From Candidatus Neomicrothrix sp. UBA2110 (lineage in GTDB: Bacteria > Actinomycetota > Acidimicrobiia > Acidimicrobiales > Poriferisodalaceae), in assembly GCA_002331465.1 (NCBI GenBank), contig DCYM01000118.1:1-5910 (forward strand): a stretch of 5,910 bases of DNA, given 5' to 3'. The stretch's first letter is position 1, and every line of letters starts with the position of its first letter. Under the pieces are notes generated by a model that was given only the letters and a program-made list of their open reading frames with translations, was not told where the DNA came from and did not search any database. This document shows positions 1-5,910 of this stretch, in pieces. A program made the position numbers and the translations under genes.

Positions 1-663
1 CTCGAAATGATGAACCTTGCAGATCTGGGAGACCGCATGCCCGCGACTCTCTCGGGTGGTCAGCAACAGCGAGTCGCTCTCGCGCGAGCCCTCGCCCCTC
101 GTCCGGGCGTGCTCCTACTCGACGAACCTTTCTCTAATCTGGACACGAGTTTGCGCGCCGAGGTTCGTACAGAAGTTCATCGGCTGTTTGCCGATCTCGG
201 CATTACGTCAATTTTCGTTACCCATGATCAGGATGAAGCGTTTGTCGTCGGAGACCGTGTCGCGGTCATGCGCGACGGTCGAATCGTGCAAACGGGTAGC
301 CCCCAAGTTCTTTATCACCACCCAGTTGACCGCTGGACAGCCGAATTTGTTGGCACCATCTCTGTGTTGGCGGGCGATGCCCACTCGGGCACAGCTCAAT
401 GCTCCCTCGGATCGTTGGCCGTAGAGCCGCAACTCCAAGGTCCGGTAGAAGTAGTACTCCGTCCCGAACAGCTATCGCTAGAACCAGAAGGGACTGCCAC
501 GGTAGAGCTCGTTGAATACTACGGACACGACACCATGATTTTCGTCAGCCTCGGTGATGAGCAACTGCAAGTTCGGTGTGGACCCACAGCGCCCTATGTT
601 CGCGGCGACCGCGTACGTGTGACATTCACAGGTGACGTCGCATCCGCGTTTGAACTCACCTAA
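1..663 (+). CDS. fbpC: Ferric-iron ABC transporter ATP-binding protein, FbpC-like (5' partial)
   Basis: This is the C-terminal 220 residues of an ABC importer ATPase that powers Fe(III) uptake from the cytoplasmic face. The reading frame is open from base 1, so the Walker A and Q-loop part lies upstream of the window. Visible motifs, numbered from the first codon here, are the signature LSGGQ (17-21), Walker B VLLLDE (37-42), the D-loop SNLD (45-48) and the switch histidine in VTHD (His75). A TOBE-like C-terminal domain follows, with RPEQL near 154 and EYYGHD near 172-177. This layout is usual for the FbpC/PotA/CysA group of importers. The specific iron assignment rests mainly on the Fbp-type lipoprotein and permease just downstream. 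The more usual order in such clusters is binding protein, permease, ATPase; here the ATPase comes first and is 154 bases from the next gene. No canonical terminator follows the TAA. The family call is firm; the substrate is inferred from context. Confidence 0.93.
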   Translation, partial: LEMMNLADLGDRMPATLSGGQQQRVALARALAPRPGVLLLDEPFSNLDTSLRAEVRTEVHRLFADLGITSIFVTHDQDEAFVVGDRVAVMRDGRIVQTGSPQVLYHHPVDRWTAEFVGTISVLAGDAHSGTAQCSLGSLAVEPQLQGPVEVVLRPEQLSLEPEGTATVELVEYYGHDTMIFVSLGDEQLQVRCGPTAPYVRGDRVRVTFTGDVASAFELT

Positions 664-765
664 CCGAAGCTCAGCGATGTTCATCTACCAAAATATGGCA
701 GACCCAAGATGGCGTCAGCAGATGGTTCCGCACCAAACAACGAAGTTCATGGTGCAAACTTCTTG

Positions 766-785
766 ATGTAAAGCTATCTTTACAT
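766..785. promoter_or_regulatory. Perfect 8-4-8 palindrome, candidate operator of the iron-uptake genes
   Basis: The arms ATGTAAAG (766-773) and CTTTACAT (778-785) are exact reverse complements around the spacer CTAT. The site ends 32 bases before the lipoprotein ATG and overlaps the best -35 candidate (TTTACA, 779-784), as expected for a repressor site. It does not resemble the Fur box or the DtxR/IdeR consensus as I know them. It shares the 4-base spacing of a Rex site but not its arm sequence. A T-rich run follows the second arm, so a weak terminator for the upstream ATPase gene is the main alternative. The stem has only two G-C pairs, which makes that less likely. No second copy of the arm occurs elsewhere in the window. 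Confidence 0.6.
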
Positions 786-808
786 TTTTTCTCAAGTATG
801 TGTAGTCT
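779..808 (+). promoter_or_regulatory. Putative promoter for the lipoprotein-permease unit, possibly leaderless
   Basis: TTTACA (779-784) resembles a -35 element. TAGTCT (803-808) fits the loose TAnnnT form of actinobacterial -10 elements, with an 18-base spacer. The -10 ends 9 bases before the ATG at 818, so transcription would begin at or very near the start codon. No Shine-Dalgarno sequence is visible before that ATG, and leaderless mRNAs are common in Actinobacteria. These points agree with each other, but the hexamers are weak and the call is an inference. Confidence 0.35.
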
Positions 809-817
809 TTCGAATTC

Positions 818-1882
818 ATGCGTAACCGTGCCCTCCCCCTTATCTTGACACTCGCGCTCTTTGTCGCGGCGTGCGGTGCCGACCAATTCCAAATCGACGC
901 ATTGGCAGCGGAAATATTTCCCGGCGAATGCGTGGACGACACCGGTGAGGAGGTAACGATTTATTCTGGACGAAAAGAGAACCTCATTGAACCTGTGCTT
1001 GACGCGTTTACCTGCGTCACAGGTGTCAGCGTCCAGGTCCGTTGGGGAAGCTCAACTCAACTGGCTTTGCTAATTAACGAGGAGGGCAACCGCAGCCAGG
1101 CAGATGTTTTCCTCAGTCAGTCTCCGGGACCCGTTGGTTTTTTGGAGTCAAAAGGGCTCTTGGGGACCATAGATGACAATGTCCTGCGTCTCGTGTCTGA
1201 AGACAACCGGTCTAGCCAGGGAAGTTGGGTGGGATTCTCCGGACGAAAACGCGTGCTCGTTCACAACATCGATCTGGTAGCCGCGGCGGAACTCCCGACT
1301 TCGGTCTTTGATCTGACGGACGAAAAGTGGAAGGGCAAGGTAGCTATTCCAGGGACAAACGGCTCGTTCATGGATTGGTTCACAGTGTTTCGCGACCAGT
1401 ACGGAACTGACGTCGCCACCAAGTGGCTAGACGAAATGGTCGCCAATGACGCTCGGTACTACCCCAATAACCGCTCAATCGTGGAAGCCGCAGGGCGCGG
1501 TGAAATCGAGGTGGGGCTTGTGAACCACTACTACAACTACCAAGAAATGGTCGCAGCTGGCGATGACCACCGAGCAAAGAACCACGACCTTGACGACGAC
1601 GACATCGGTTCTCTTCTCATCATCACCGCCGCCACTGTCTTGAAGTCGGCGAAGAATTCGGAGGGAGCGAACGACCTATTGGCCTATTTACTGACTGCGC
1701 CTGTGCAGAGTTACTTCACAAATCACACACTCGAATATCCCCTTGCTGCCGGTGTTGAACCAAATGCCGCGCTACCGCCACTCACTGCACTGGAAATCGG
1801 ATCCGTGAATTTTGATGCATTGGGGGGCGGGTTTGACGAGACGGCTCGCATCATCGAAGCGAGTGGCATACAAAACCAATGA
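818..1882 (+). CDS. fbpA: Fe(III) ABC transporter substrate-binding lipoprotein, FbpA/FutA-like
   Basis: This extracytoplasmic protein captures ferric iron and delivers it to the permease encoded next. The 354-residue length fits the family. Residues 1-18 form a lipoprotein signal peptide: a basic start (MRNR), a hydrophobic core, and the lipobox FVAAC with the lipidated cysteine at 19. The fold of the periplasmic iron-binding family is recognisable from TIYSGR (47-52), a WVGFSGRKRVLVHN segment (137-150), WKGKVAIP (171-178) and LVNHYYNYQ (234-242). The adjacent Tyr238-Tyr239 match the tyrosine pair that binds iron in this family, and Tyr49 may be a further ligand. Cys38 and Cys66 in the mature part could form a disulfide. 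An acidic run (DLDDDD, 257-262) stands before the C-terminal lobe. ATG 818 is the furthest upstream start possible, because a TAG at 803-805 closes the frame. The TGA overlaps the permease ATG, so the two genes are translationally coupled. Control by the palindrome at 766-785 is likely. Confidence 0.93.
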   Translation: MRNRALPLILTLALFVAACGADQFQIDALAAEIFPGECVDDTGEEVTIYSGRKENLIEPVLDAFTCVTGVSVQVRWGSSTQLALLINEEGNRSQADVFLSQSPGPVGFLESKGLLGTIDDNVLRLVSEDNRSSQGSWVGFSGRKRVLVHNIDLVAAAELPTSVFDLTDEKWKGKVAIPGTNGSFMDWFTVFRDQYGTDVATKWLDEMVANDARYYPNNRSIVEAAGRGEIEVGLVNHYYNYQEMVAAGDDHRAKNHDLDDDDIGSLLIITAATVLKSAKNSEGANDLLAYLLTAPVQSYFTNHTLEYPLAAGVEPNAALPPLTALEIGSVNFDALGGGFDETARIIEASGIQNQ

Positions 1883-3471
1883 GCCAGACGCGGGCGCCGA
1901 GGGAACTTCAGGTCATTGGCCTTGTTTTCGCTTTAGCGTTCGCCTTTCCAGGGCTATATCTAATTTGGCGCAATTTCACATCGGGGGCTGACCCCCTTGG
2001 TTTGTTATTTACGAATCAGACGTTGCAACCCTTCTGGCGGACCGTTCGGCTCGCGATGTTGGTTTCACTTTCCGCCGCGTGCCTGGGCACCGCATTGGCG
2101 TGGTTGACAACCAGGACCGATCTTCCGTTTCGCAAACTATGGCGGATAGTGCTGCCTATTCCACTGGTATTCCCAACCTTCATCGGCGCTGCTGCGTTCA
2201 TTCGAACACTCAATCCCGGTGGACTTGCTAATGACTTTTTTGGTTCGATAGGGATTAATCGAACTCCCGAACTCCGAGGACTTTTAGGAGCATGGTTGGT
2301 TCTGACGTTGTTCTGCTACCCCTACGTTTATTTGCCCGTCGCTGCTCGCCTCCGTCAGCTTCCCGGCTCCCTTGAACAAAGCGCGCTGGTACTAGGCGAC
2401 TCTCTTTCACGGACATTTCGCCGCGTGGTGCTGCCTCAAATTTCAAGTTCGTTGACCGCTGGGACGCTCTTGGTGTTCCTGTACACCATCAGCGATTTCG
2501 GCGCTGTACAGCTGATGCGATATGACACTCTGACCAGAGCCATCGAAACGAATTACCTAGCTCGTCCGCCGACGGCGTTTGCGTTGAGTTTGATACTGCT
2601 GGTTTTCGCGGGACTCGTAGTGGCAGCCGAAAGATCAGTGAATCGGCGCTTGCCTGAAGTTAGAGCTCATCGACCTCACGAAGTCATCAAATACGAACTC
2701 GGTCGTTGGAAAGCACCAGCCATTCTCTTGGTTGGTGGAACGTTCACGTTCAGTTTTTTAGCGCCCGTAGCAGCTCTATTGGATTGGGCTGCTGATGGCG
2801 TGTTGCGAACTCAGCGAGGCGGACGACCTCTCACGATCGATACTTCCAAGGTTGTTGAGGCCGCGGCTAACACCCTCTCCGCGGGTGTCATCACCGGGAT
2901 AGTGGCCCTCATCGCGGTTGTGCCGATCGCTATTCTCGTGGGGCGATACCGCGACCGCATTGGACGTTTTACTCATTCAGTTGTAATTGCAACTTTCGCG
3001 GTTCCTGGGATTCTGATTGCCCTTTCCTTACGATTTTGGACTCTTAGATCCGGATTTTTGGGGGATCTTTTATATGACTCAATGGCCATCTTGATTTTCG
3101 CCTATGTCGTTCGTTTCGCATCATTGGCGATGGGCATCGCGTTAGTTGCAGTCACAACTGTCCCCAACGATCTTCACGACGCCGCAGCAACTTTGGGGGC
3201 AGATAGATGGCGACGTTTCCGCAGCGTCGACCTGCCAGTCATGCGACCTGGGCTACTCGCTGCTGGCGGCTTAGTCGTACTATCCACGATGAAAGAACTG
3301 CCCATCAGCCTCATCGTCGCGCCGATCGGTTTCCCGACCCTAACCACCCGAATATTCGGGTCCTTCGAAGAGGCCTTCGTAGCCGAAGCAGGCATCATGG
3401 CGTTGGTTCTTGTGTTCACGTCAGCACTTTTAACGTGGTTTCTTGTGCTGCGACGAGTTGACCAACTCTAA
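1879..3471 (+). CDS. fbpB: Fe(III) ABC transporter permease, fused two-domain FbpB-like
   Basis: This inner-membrane channel subunit of 530 residues carries two permease domains in one chain, the normal FbpB/SfuB arrangement. About twelve hydrophobic segments are visible, roughly at 11-30, 58-77, 90-109, 134-156, 192-211, 233-250, 279-301, 332-355, 366-384, 402-425, 456-477 and 505-525. Each half has a cytoplasmic EAA loop that docks on the ATPase. The first runs from Glu166 through Gly173 to Leu185-Pro186; the second from Asp434-Ala-Ala through Gly440 to Leu452-Pro453. The family motifs SDFGA (205-209) and KELP (472-475) are both present, the latter typical of iron and related permeases. The ATG overlaps the stop of the binding-protein gene (ATGA), so expression is coupled to it. 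No strong ribosome binding site is seen. There are no signs of truncation. Confidence 0.94.
   Translation: MSQTRAPRELQVIGLVFALAFAFPGLYLIWRNFTSGADPLGLLFTNQTLQPFWRTVRLAMLVSLSAACLGTALAWLTTRTDLPFRKLWRIVLPIPLVFPTFIGAAAFIRTLNPGGLANDFFGSIGINRTPELRGLLGAWLVLTLFCYPYVYLPVAARLRQLPGSLEQSALVLGDSLSRTFRRVVLPQISSSLTAGTLLVFLYTISDFGAVQLMRYDTLTRAIETNYLARPPTAFALSLILLVFAGLVVAAERSVNRRLPEVRAHRPHEVIKYELGRWKAPAILLVGGTFTFSFLAPVAALLDWAADGVLRTQRGGRPLTIDTSKVVEAAANTLSAGVITGIVALIAVVPIAILVGRYRDRIGRFTHSVVIATFAVPGILIALSLRFWTLRSGFLGDLLYDSMAILIFAYVVRFASLAMGIALVAVTTVPNDLHDAAATLGADRWRRFRSVDLPVMRPGLLAAGGLVVLSTMKELPISLIVAPIGFPTLTTRIFGSFEEAFVAEAGIMALVLVFTSALLTWFLVLRRVDQL
3455..3468. repeat. Short dyad at the 3' end of the permease gene
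   Basis: GAGTTG (3455-3460) and CAACTC (3463-3468) are exact inverted arms separated by AC. The dyad lies inside the last codons of the permease gene. The two-base spacer is too short for an RNA hairpin with the full arms, so if it matters it would act as a DNA site. It includes a TTGACC hexamer (3458-3463), but no -10 element lies at a suitable distance. It may be chance in coding sequence. Confidence 0.25.
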
Positions 3472-3574
3472 GGACATCGCCACAACATCTGATGTGCAGC
3501 AAATACCCAACTGATTTCACGCGAATAGAGATTTCAACTTGTTACCGGTGCCTGCTATGGGCGACGCTAGAGGT

Positions 3575-5050
3575 ATGAGTCAGGCAACCACTGAACATTT
3601 CGACGTCCTAATCGTCGGCGCAGGAATTTCAGGAATCGGCGGGGCTTACCATTTGTTGCAGCAATGCCCTAGCAAAACCTTCGCCATCCTTGAAACAATG
3701 GACAGTTTTGGCGGTACCTGGAAAACCCATACCTACCCAGGTATCAGATCGGATAGCGACCTCTTCACCTTTGGGTATGCCTTCAAACCGTGGACCGGGC
3801 CACCAATCGCGAGTGGCGATGAAATTTTGAACTACCTGAATGAGGTAATCGAAGAAAACGACATCGAACAACACATCCGTTACGAACACACCATCGAGAC
3901 AGCCGAGTGGTCAAGCGAACACAAACGGTGGACTCTCAAAGTCACACATAACCGCAGCGAAGATCGGCTCACTTTCACGTGCGGATTTCTTTGGATGTGT
4001 CACGGGTACTACCGGCACTCCGACCCTTACACTCCTGAGTGGCCGGGAATGGAACGATTCAAAGGCGACATAGTTCATCCTCAAATCTGGCCCGACGATC
4101 TCGATTACACCAACAAGCGAATAGTCGTTGTCGGCTCCGGCGCTACCGCTGCCACGTTGATACCAGCAATGGCAGATGAAGCCGAGCACGTAACGATGCT
4201 CCAAAGGTCACCGACCTTTTTTGTGGCTCGTCCCAACAACAACGAACTTGCGGACACTCTGCGCGAGCTAGACATCCCAGACGAATGGACCCATGAAATA
4301 GTCAGAAAAAAGATTCTCCACGATCAGCAACAAGTCGTTGAGATGTCTTTCAAATATCCCGACCTTGTCCGCGAAGAGCTTTATAAAGGCGTCCGCGAGA
4401 TCTTGGGGGAAGACTATGACGTGTCAACACACTTCGAACCTGCATACCGACCGTGGCAACAACGGATTGCCCTCATTCCCGACGGCGATCTCTTCCATTC
4501 CATTGCCGCCGGCGATGCATCGGTAGTCACAGACGAAATTTCAACCTTCACCGAGGCGGGCATCGAAACTAAAAGCGGCCAGCTATTGGAAGCAGACATC
4601 ATCGTTACAGCGACAGGATTTGATCTCAGCATTCTCGGCGATATTTCATTCATCGTCGACGGCAAACCTCTCGATTTCTCCTCCACGGTCGGGTACCGAG
4701 GCATGATGTTTACCGGTATACCGAACATGATGTGGGTCTTTGGGTATTTTCGTGCGAGTTGGACTCTCCGAGCTGATCTAATCGCAGGGTATTTGTGTCG
4801 ATTACTGCACCACATGGATGAACGAGGAGTGCAAATGGCTACGCCTACTTTGCGCGCCGAAGACCAAGACATGGAACTGCTTCCGTGGGTTGACCCCGAA
4901 AACTTCAATCCCGGCTATTTGATGCGTTCCATACATCTGATGCCCAAGCAAGGGACAGTCGACCCGTGGCGGCATACGCAGGACTACTGGACGGATAAAG
5001 ACGAATTAGGAACGGCCGATCTAGACGACGGTGCGCTCATCTACGAATAA
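3575..5050 (+). CDS. ethA: EthA-family flavin monooxygenase (Baeyer-Villiger type)
   Basis: This cytosolic FAD- and NADPH-dependent enzyme should insert one oxygen atom into ketones or oxidise sulfur compounds. Mycobacterial EthA, which activates thioamide drugs, is its best known relative. At 491 residues it is close to EthA length (about 489), and it is collinear with EthA as I recall that sequence. Motifs: FAD site GAGISG (15-20), GGTWKTHTYPGIRSD (46-60), the Baeyer-Villiger fingerprint F-x-G-x3-H-x3-W (Phe162, Gly164, His168, Trp172), NADPH site GSGATA (187-192) and ATGFD (346-350). Arg297 probably corresponds to the catalytic arginine. Start: ATG 3575 places seven residues before the first beta strand, as in EthA. 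In-frame ATG 3557 and TTG 3539 would add 6 or 12 residues and have only weak ribosome binding sites. The gene lies 103 bases after the permease, with no clear promoter. No EthR-like TetR gene is adjacent within the window, so the symbol is a family label and the substrate is unknown. Confidence 0.9.
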   Translation: MSQATTEHFDVLIVGAGISGIGGAYHLLQQCPSKTFAILETMDSFGGTWKTHTYPGIRSDSDLFTFGYAFKPWTGPPIASGDEILNYLNEVIEENDIEQHIRYEHTIETAEWSSEHKRWTLKVTHNRSEDRLTFTCGFLWMCHGYYRHSDPYTPEWPGMERFKGDIVHPQIWPDDLDYTNKRIVVVGSGATAATLIPAMADEAEHVTMLQRSPTFFVARPNNNELADTLRELDIPDEWTHEIVRKKILHDQQQVVEMSFKYPDLVREELYKGVREILGEDYDVSTHFEPAYRPWQQRIALIPDGDLFHSIAAGDASVVTDEISTFTEAGIETKSGQLLEADIIVTATGFDLSILGDISFIVDGKPLDFSSTVGYRGMMFTGIPNMMWVFGYFRASWTLRADLIAGYLCRLLHHMDERGVQMATPTLRAEDQDMELLPWVDPENFNPGYLMRSIHLMPKQGTVDPWRHTQDYWTDKDELGTADLDDGALIYE

Positions 5051-5051
5051 T

Positions 5052-5087
5052 CTGAGATCGACAGTTCTGGTATGGAACTCACCTCAG
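5052..5087 (+). repeat. Nested inverted repeat just after the monooxygenase stop, candidate 3'-end hairpin
   Basis: The outer arms CTGAG (5052-5056) and CTCAG (5083-5087) enclose the inner arms AGTTC (5063-5067) and GAACT (5075-5079). In RNA this gives two five-base-pair stems stacked across an internal loop of 6 and 3 nucleotides, with a 7-nucleotide apical loop that a U-G pair could shorten. It begins two bases after the stop codon, where a transcript-end structure would be expected. No U-run follows, so it is not a canonical intrinsic terminator. It may instead stabilise the transcript end or mark a Rho-dependent end. Confidence 0.4.
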
Positions 5088-5170
5088 CCAAATGTGAAAA
5101 CTCGTCTGTCACCACTGGATAAACGACTCACAGCTAGCAGTAACGAAACAAAGGGTGATCGGTGTCGAAA

Positions 5171-5192
5171 GTGGCCACCCAATGTGGACCAC
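5171..5192 (+). repeat. GC-rich hairpin with one bulged A in the gap before the amidohydrolase
   Basis: GTGG (5171-5174) pairs with CCAC (5189-5192), and CCAC (5175-5178) pairs with GTGG (5184-5187). A5188 is bulged out and CCAAT (5179-5183) forms the loop. This gives an eight-pair, mostly G-C stem, the strongest small hairpin noticed in the window. No T-run follows on the + strand. It could act as a U-less terminator of the upstream unit or as a 5' leader element of the amidohydrolase mRNA. The sequence does not decide between these. Confidence 0.4.
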
Positions 5193-5224
5193 AAGACTGA
5201 GGCATGTCCGTCGCCTAGCCTAGG
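5193..5224 (+). promoter_or_regulatory. Weak candidate promoter with a CCTAG-C-CTAGG dyad before the amidohydrolase
   Basis: TAGCCT (5216-5221) fits the loose TAnnnT -10 form. AAGACT (5193-5198), 17 bases upstream, matches only three of six -35 positions. The -10 candidate lies within the perfect dyad CCTAG-C-CTAGG (5214-5224), which would suit a repressor-covered promoter. The dyad ends 18 bases before the ATG. The short leader would still contain the ribosome binding site. All of this is suggestive only. Confidence 0.2.
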
Positions 5225-5233
5225 GAGAAGGTT

Positions 5234-5238
5234 GGAGG
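5234..5238 (+). promoter_or_regulatory. Ribosome binding site of the amidohydrolase gene
   Basis: GGAGG lies four bases before the ATG at 5243, within a purine-rich stretch. It is the only strong Shine-Dalgarno sequence noticed before a gene in this window, and it fixes the start of the amidohydrolase. Confidence 0.75.
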
Positions 5239-5242
5239 GAAG

Positions 5243-5910
5243 ATGAAGCACGATCTGGTGATACGAGCCGGCAAAGTGGTTGACGGCACGGGTGCGCCCG
5301 CACGTCAAGCTGACATAGCCATCGACAATGGAGTCATCACCGAAGTCGGTGATGTACTCGAGTCCGGACGGAACGAGATCGACGCGGCAGGCGCGCTCGT
5401 GACACCAGGATTCGTCGACATTCACACCCACTATGACGGTCAGGTCATGTGGGATCCCGATGTGACCCCATCGAGTTGGCACGGAGTCACCACCATCGTC
5501 ATGGGTAACTGTGGGGTCGGGTTCGCGCCTGTTCGTCAAGACCGCCACGACTTCCTTATCAGTGTGATGGAAGGCGTCGAAGATATTCCTGGCGCTGCTC
5601 TAGCTGAAGGCGTCACCTTCGACTGGGAAACCTTCCCTGAGTACCTCGACGCCGTTGAGGCCATCCCGCATTCCATCGACATCGGAGCGCAGATGCCGCA
5701 CTCAGCACTTCGCGTGTATGTAATGGGTGATCGAGGGCGCGACCACGATGAGATAGCGACCGACGACGAAATTGCCGAGATGCGTCGACTCACGCTCGAG
5801 GCCTTGGACGCGGGTGCCCTCGGTTTCACTACGTCACGAACGATCAATCATCGAGATCGTGACGGCAACCAGATCCCTACGCTGACGAGCGCTCCAACAG
5901 AATTGTGGGG
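5243..5910 (+). CDS. D-aminoacylase / N-acyl-D-amino-acid deacylase-like amidohydrolase (3' partial)
   Basis: This is the N-terminal 222 residues of a metal-dependent hydrolase that continues past the window end. Relatives are commonly 500-600 residues long, so less than half is visible. It starts with the small beta domain of amidohydrolases (MKHDLVIRAG, then KVVDGTG). GFVDIHTHYDGQ (56-67) follows, with the metal-site pair His61 and His63. Cys90 in GNCGVGFAP (88-96) matches the cysteine metal ligand of D-aminoacylases. MEGVEDIPG (109-117), PHSALR (152-157) and the SRTINHRDRDG segment (198-208) match a widespread subfamily annotated as N-acyl-D-amino-acid deacylase or simply amidohydrolase. 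The expected reaction is hydrolysis of an N-acyl or cyclic amide bond, in the cytoplasm since no signal peptide is seen. The true substrate cannot be told. Third codon positions look richer in G and C than in the permease gene. A 192-base gap and its own ribosome binding site suggest separate transcription from the monooxygenase gene. Confidence 0.88.
   Translation, partial: MKHDLVIRAGKVVDGTGAPARQADIAIDNGVITEVGDVLESGRNEIDAAGALVTPGFVDIHTHYDGQVMWDPDVTPSSWHGVTTIVMGNCGVGFAPVRQDRHDFLISVMEGVEDIPGAALAEGVTFDWETFPEYLDAVEAIPHSIDIGAQMPHSALRVYVMGDRGRDHDEIATDDEIAEMRRLTLEALDAGALGFTTSRTINHRDRDGNQIPTLTSAPTELW

Noticed and set aside
677..766. A 29-codon open frame (ATG 677, TGA 764-766) in the gap before the lipoprotein gene, possibly a leader peptide
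   Set aside because: It has no ribosome binding site, no recognisable motif, and its end runs into the operator-like palindrome. A frame of this length is expected by chance.
766..792. Palindrome followed by a T-rich run, read as an intrinsic terminator of the ATPase gene
   Set aside because: The stem has only two G-C pairs and a four-base loop, giving little stability. Its overlap with the -35 candidate of the next gene fits an operator better, though a terminator role is not excluded.
3455..3486. TTGACC at 3458-3463 as a -35 element for the monooxygenase gene
   Set aside because: No TAnnnT-like element is found 16-18 bases downstream.
3485..3495. ACATC-T-GATGT dyad after the permease gene, as a terminator
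   Set aside because: A one-base spacer cannot form a hairpin loop with full arms, the arms are only five bases, and no T-run follows.
4414..4908. Long reverse-strand open frame opposite the monooxygenase gene
   Set aside because: It is antisense to a gene with complete family motifs, and its translation shows no recognisable domain. It is a shadow frame.
5084..5548. Reverse-strand open frame covering the gap and the start of the amidohydrolase
   Set aside because: It overlaps the clear amidohydrolase N-terminus and its ribosome binding site, and its translation looks like no known protein.
1..5910. A new multi-gene system linking iron uptake, the monooxygenase and the amidohydrolase
   Set aside because: The genes belong to known families, are separated by gaps of 103 and 192 bases with their own signals or structures, and share no motif that would tie them together. 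Simple adjacency is not enough.

Overview
The window is ordinary protein-coding DNA from a bacterium, with five genes all on the + strand. Two of them are cut by the window edges. The protein set suggests an actinobacterium: a full-length EthA-type flavin monooxygenase of the mycobacterial kind, a D-aminoacylase-like amidohydrolase, and a lipoprotein-anchored ferric-iron binding protein that may be read from a leaderless mRNA. Base composition looks moderate by eye (about half G+C), lower than in mycobacteria or streptomycetes. A moderate-GC lineage such as Acidimicrobiia would fit, but this is inference and not demonstrated.

Positions 1-3471 hold a ferric-iron (Fbp-type) ABC importer. The ATPase (1-663, N-terminus outside the window) comes first. 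After a 154-base gap follow the substrate-binding lipoprotein (818-1882) and the fused two-domain permease (1879-3471), which overlap by 4 bases. The gap carries a perfect 8-4-8 inverted repeat (766-785) that overlaps a possible -35 element. A possible -10 element lies close to the ATG, and no Shine-Dalgarno sequence is visible. The lipoprotein and permease genes therefore look like a separately started, probably repressor-controlled unit. The lipoprotein would capture Fe(III) outside the membrane, the permease would carry it across, and the ATPase would drive the cycle.

Positions 3575-5050 encode an EthA-family Baeyer-Villiger monooxygenase with all expected FAD, NADPH and fingerprint motifs. 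Nothing in the sequence links it to iron uptake. No EthR-like regulator lies beside it inside the window.

Positions 5051-5242 are non-coding. They hold a nested inverted repeat just after the monooxygenase stop, a GC-rich hairpin at 5171-5192, a small CCTAG-C-CTAGG dyad, and a good ribosome binding site. The last gene (5243 to the window end) is the N-terminal part of a D-aminoacylase / N-acyl-D-amino-acid deacylase-like amidohydrolase.

I see no mobile element, CRISPR array, RNA gene or recognisable new system. The most useful leads are the operator-like palindrome before the iron-binding lipoprotein and the structured gap before the amidohydrolase.
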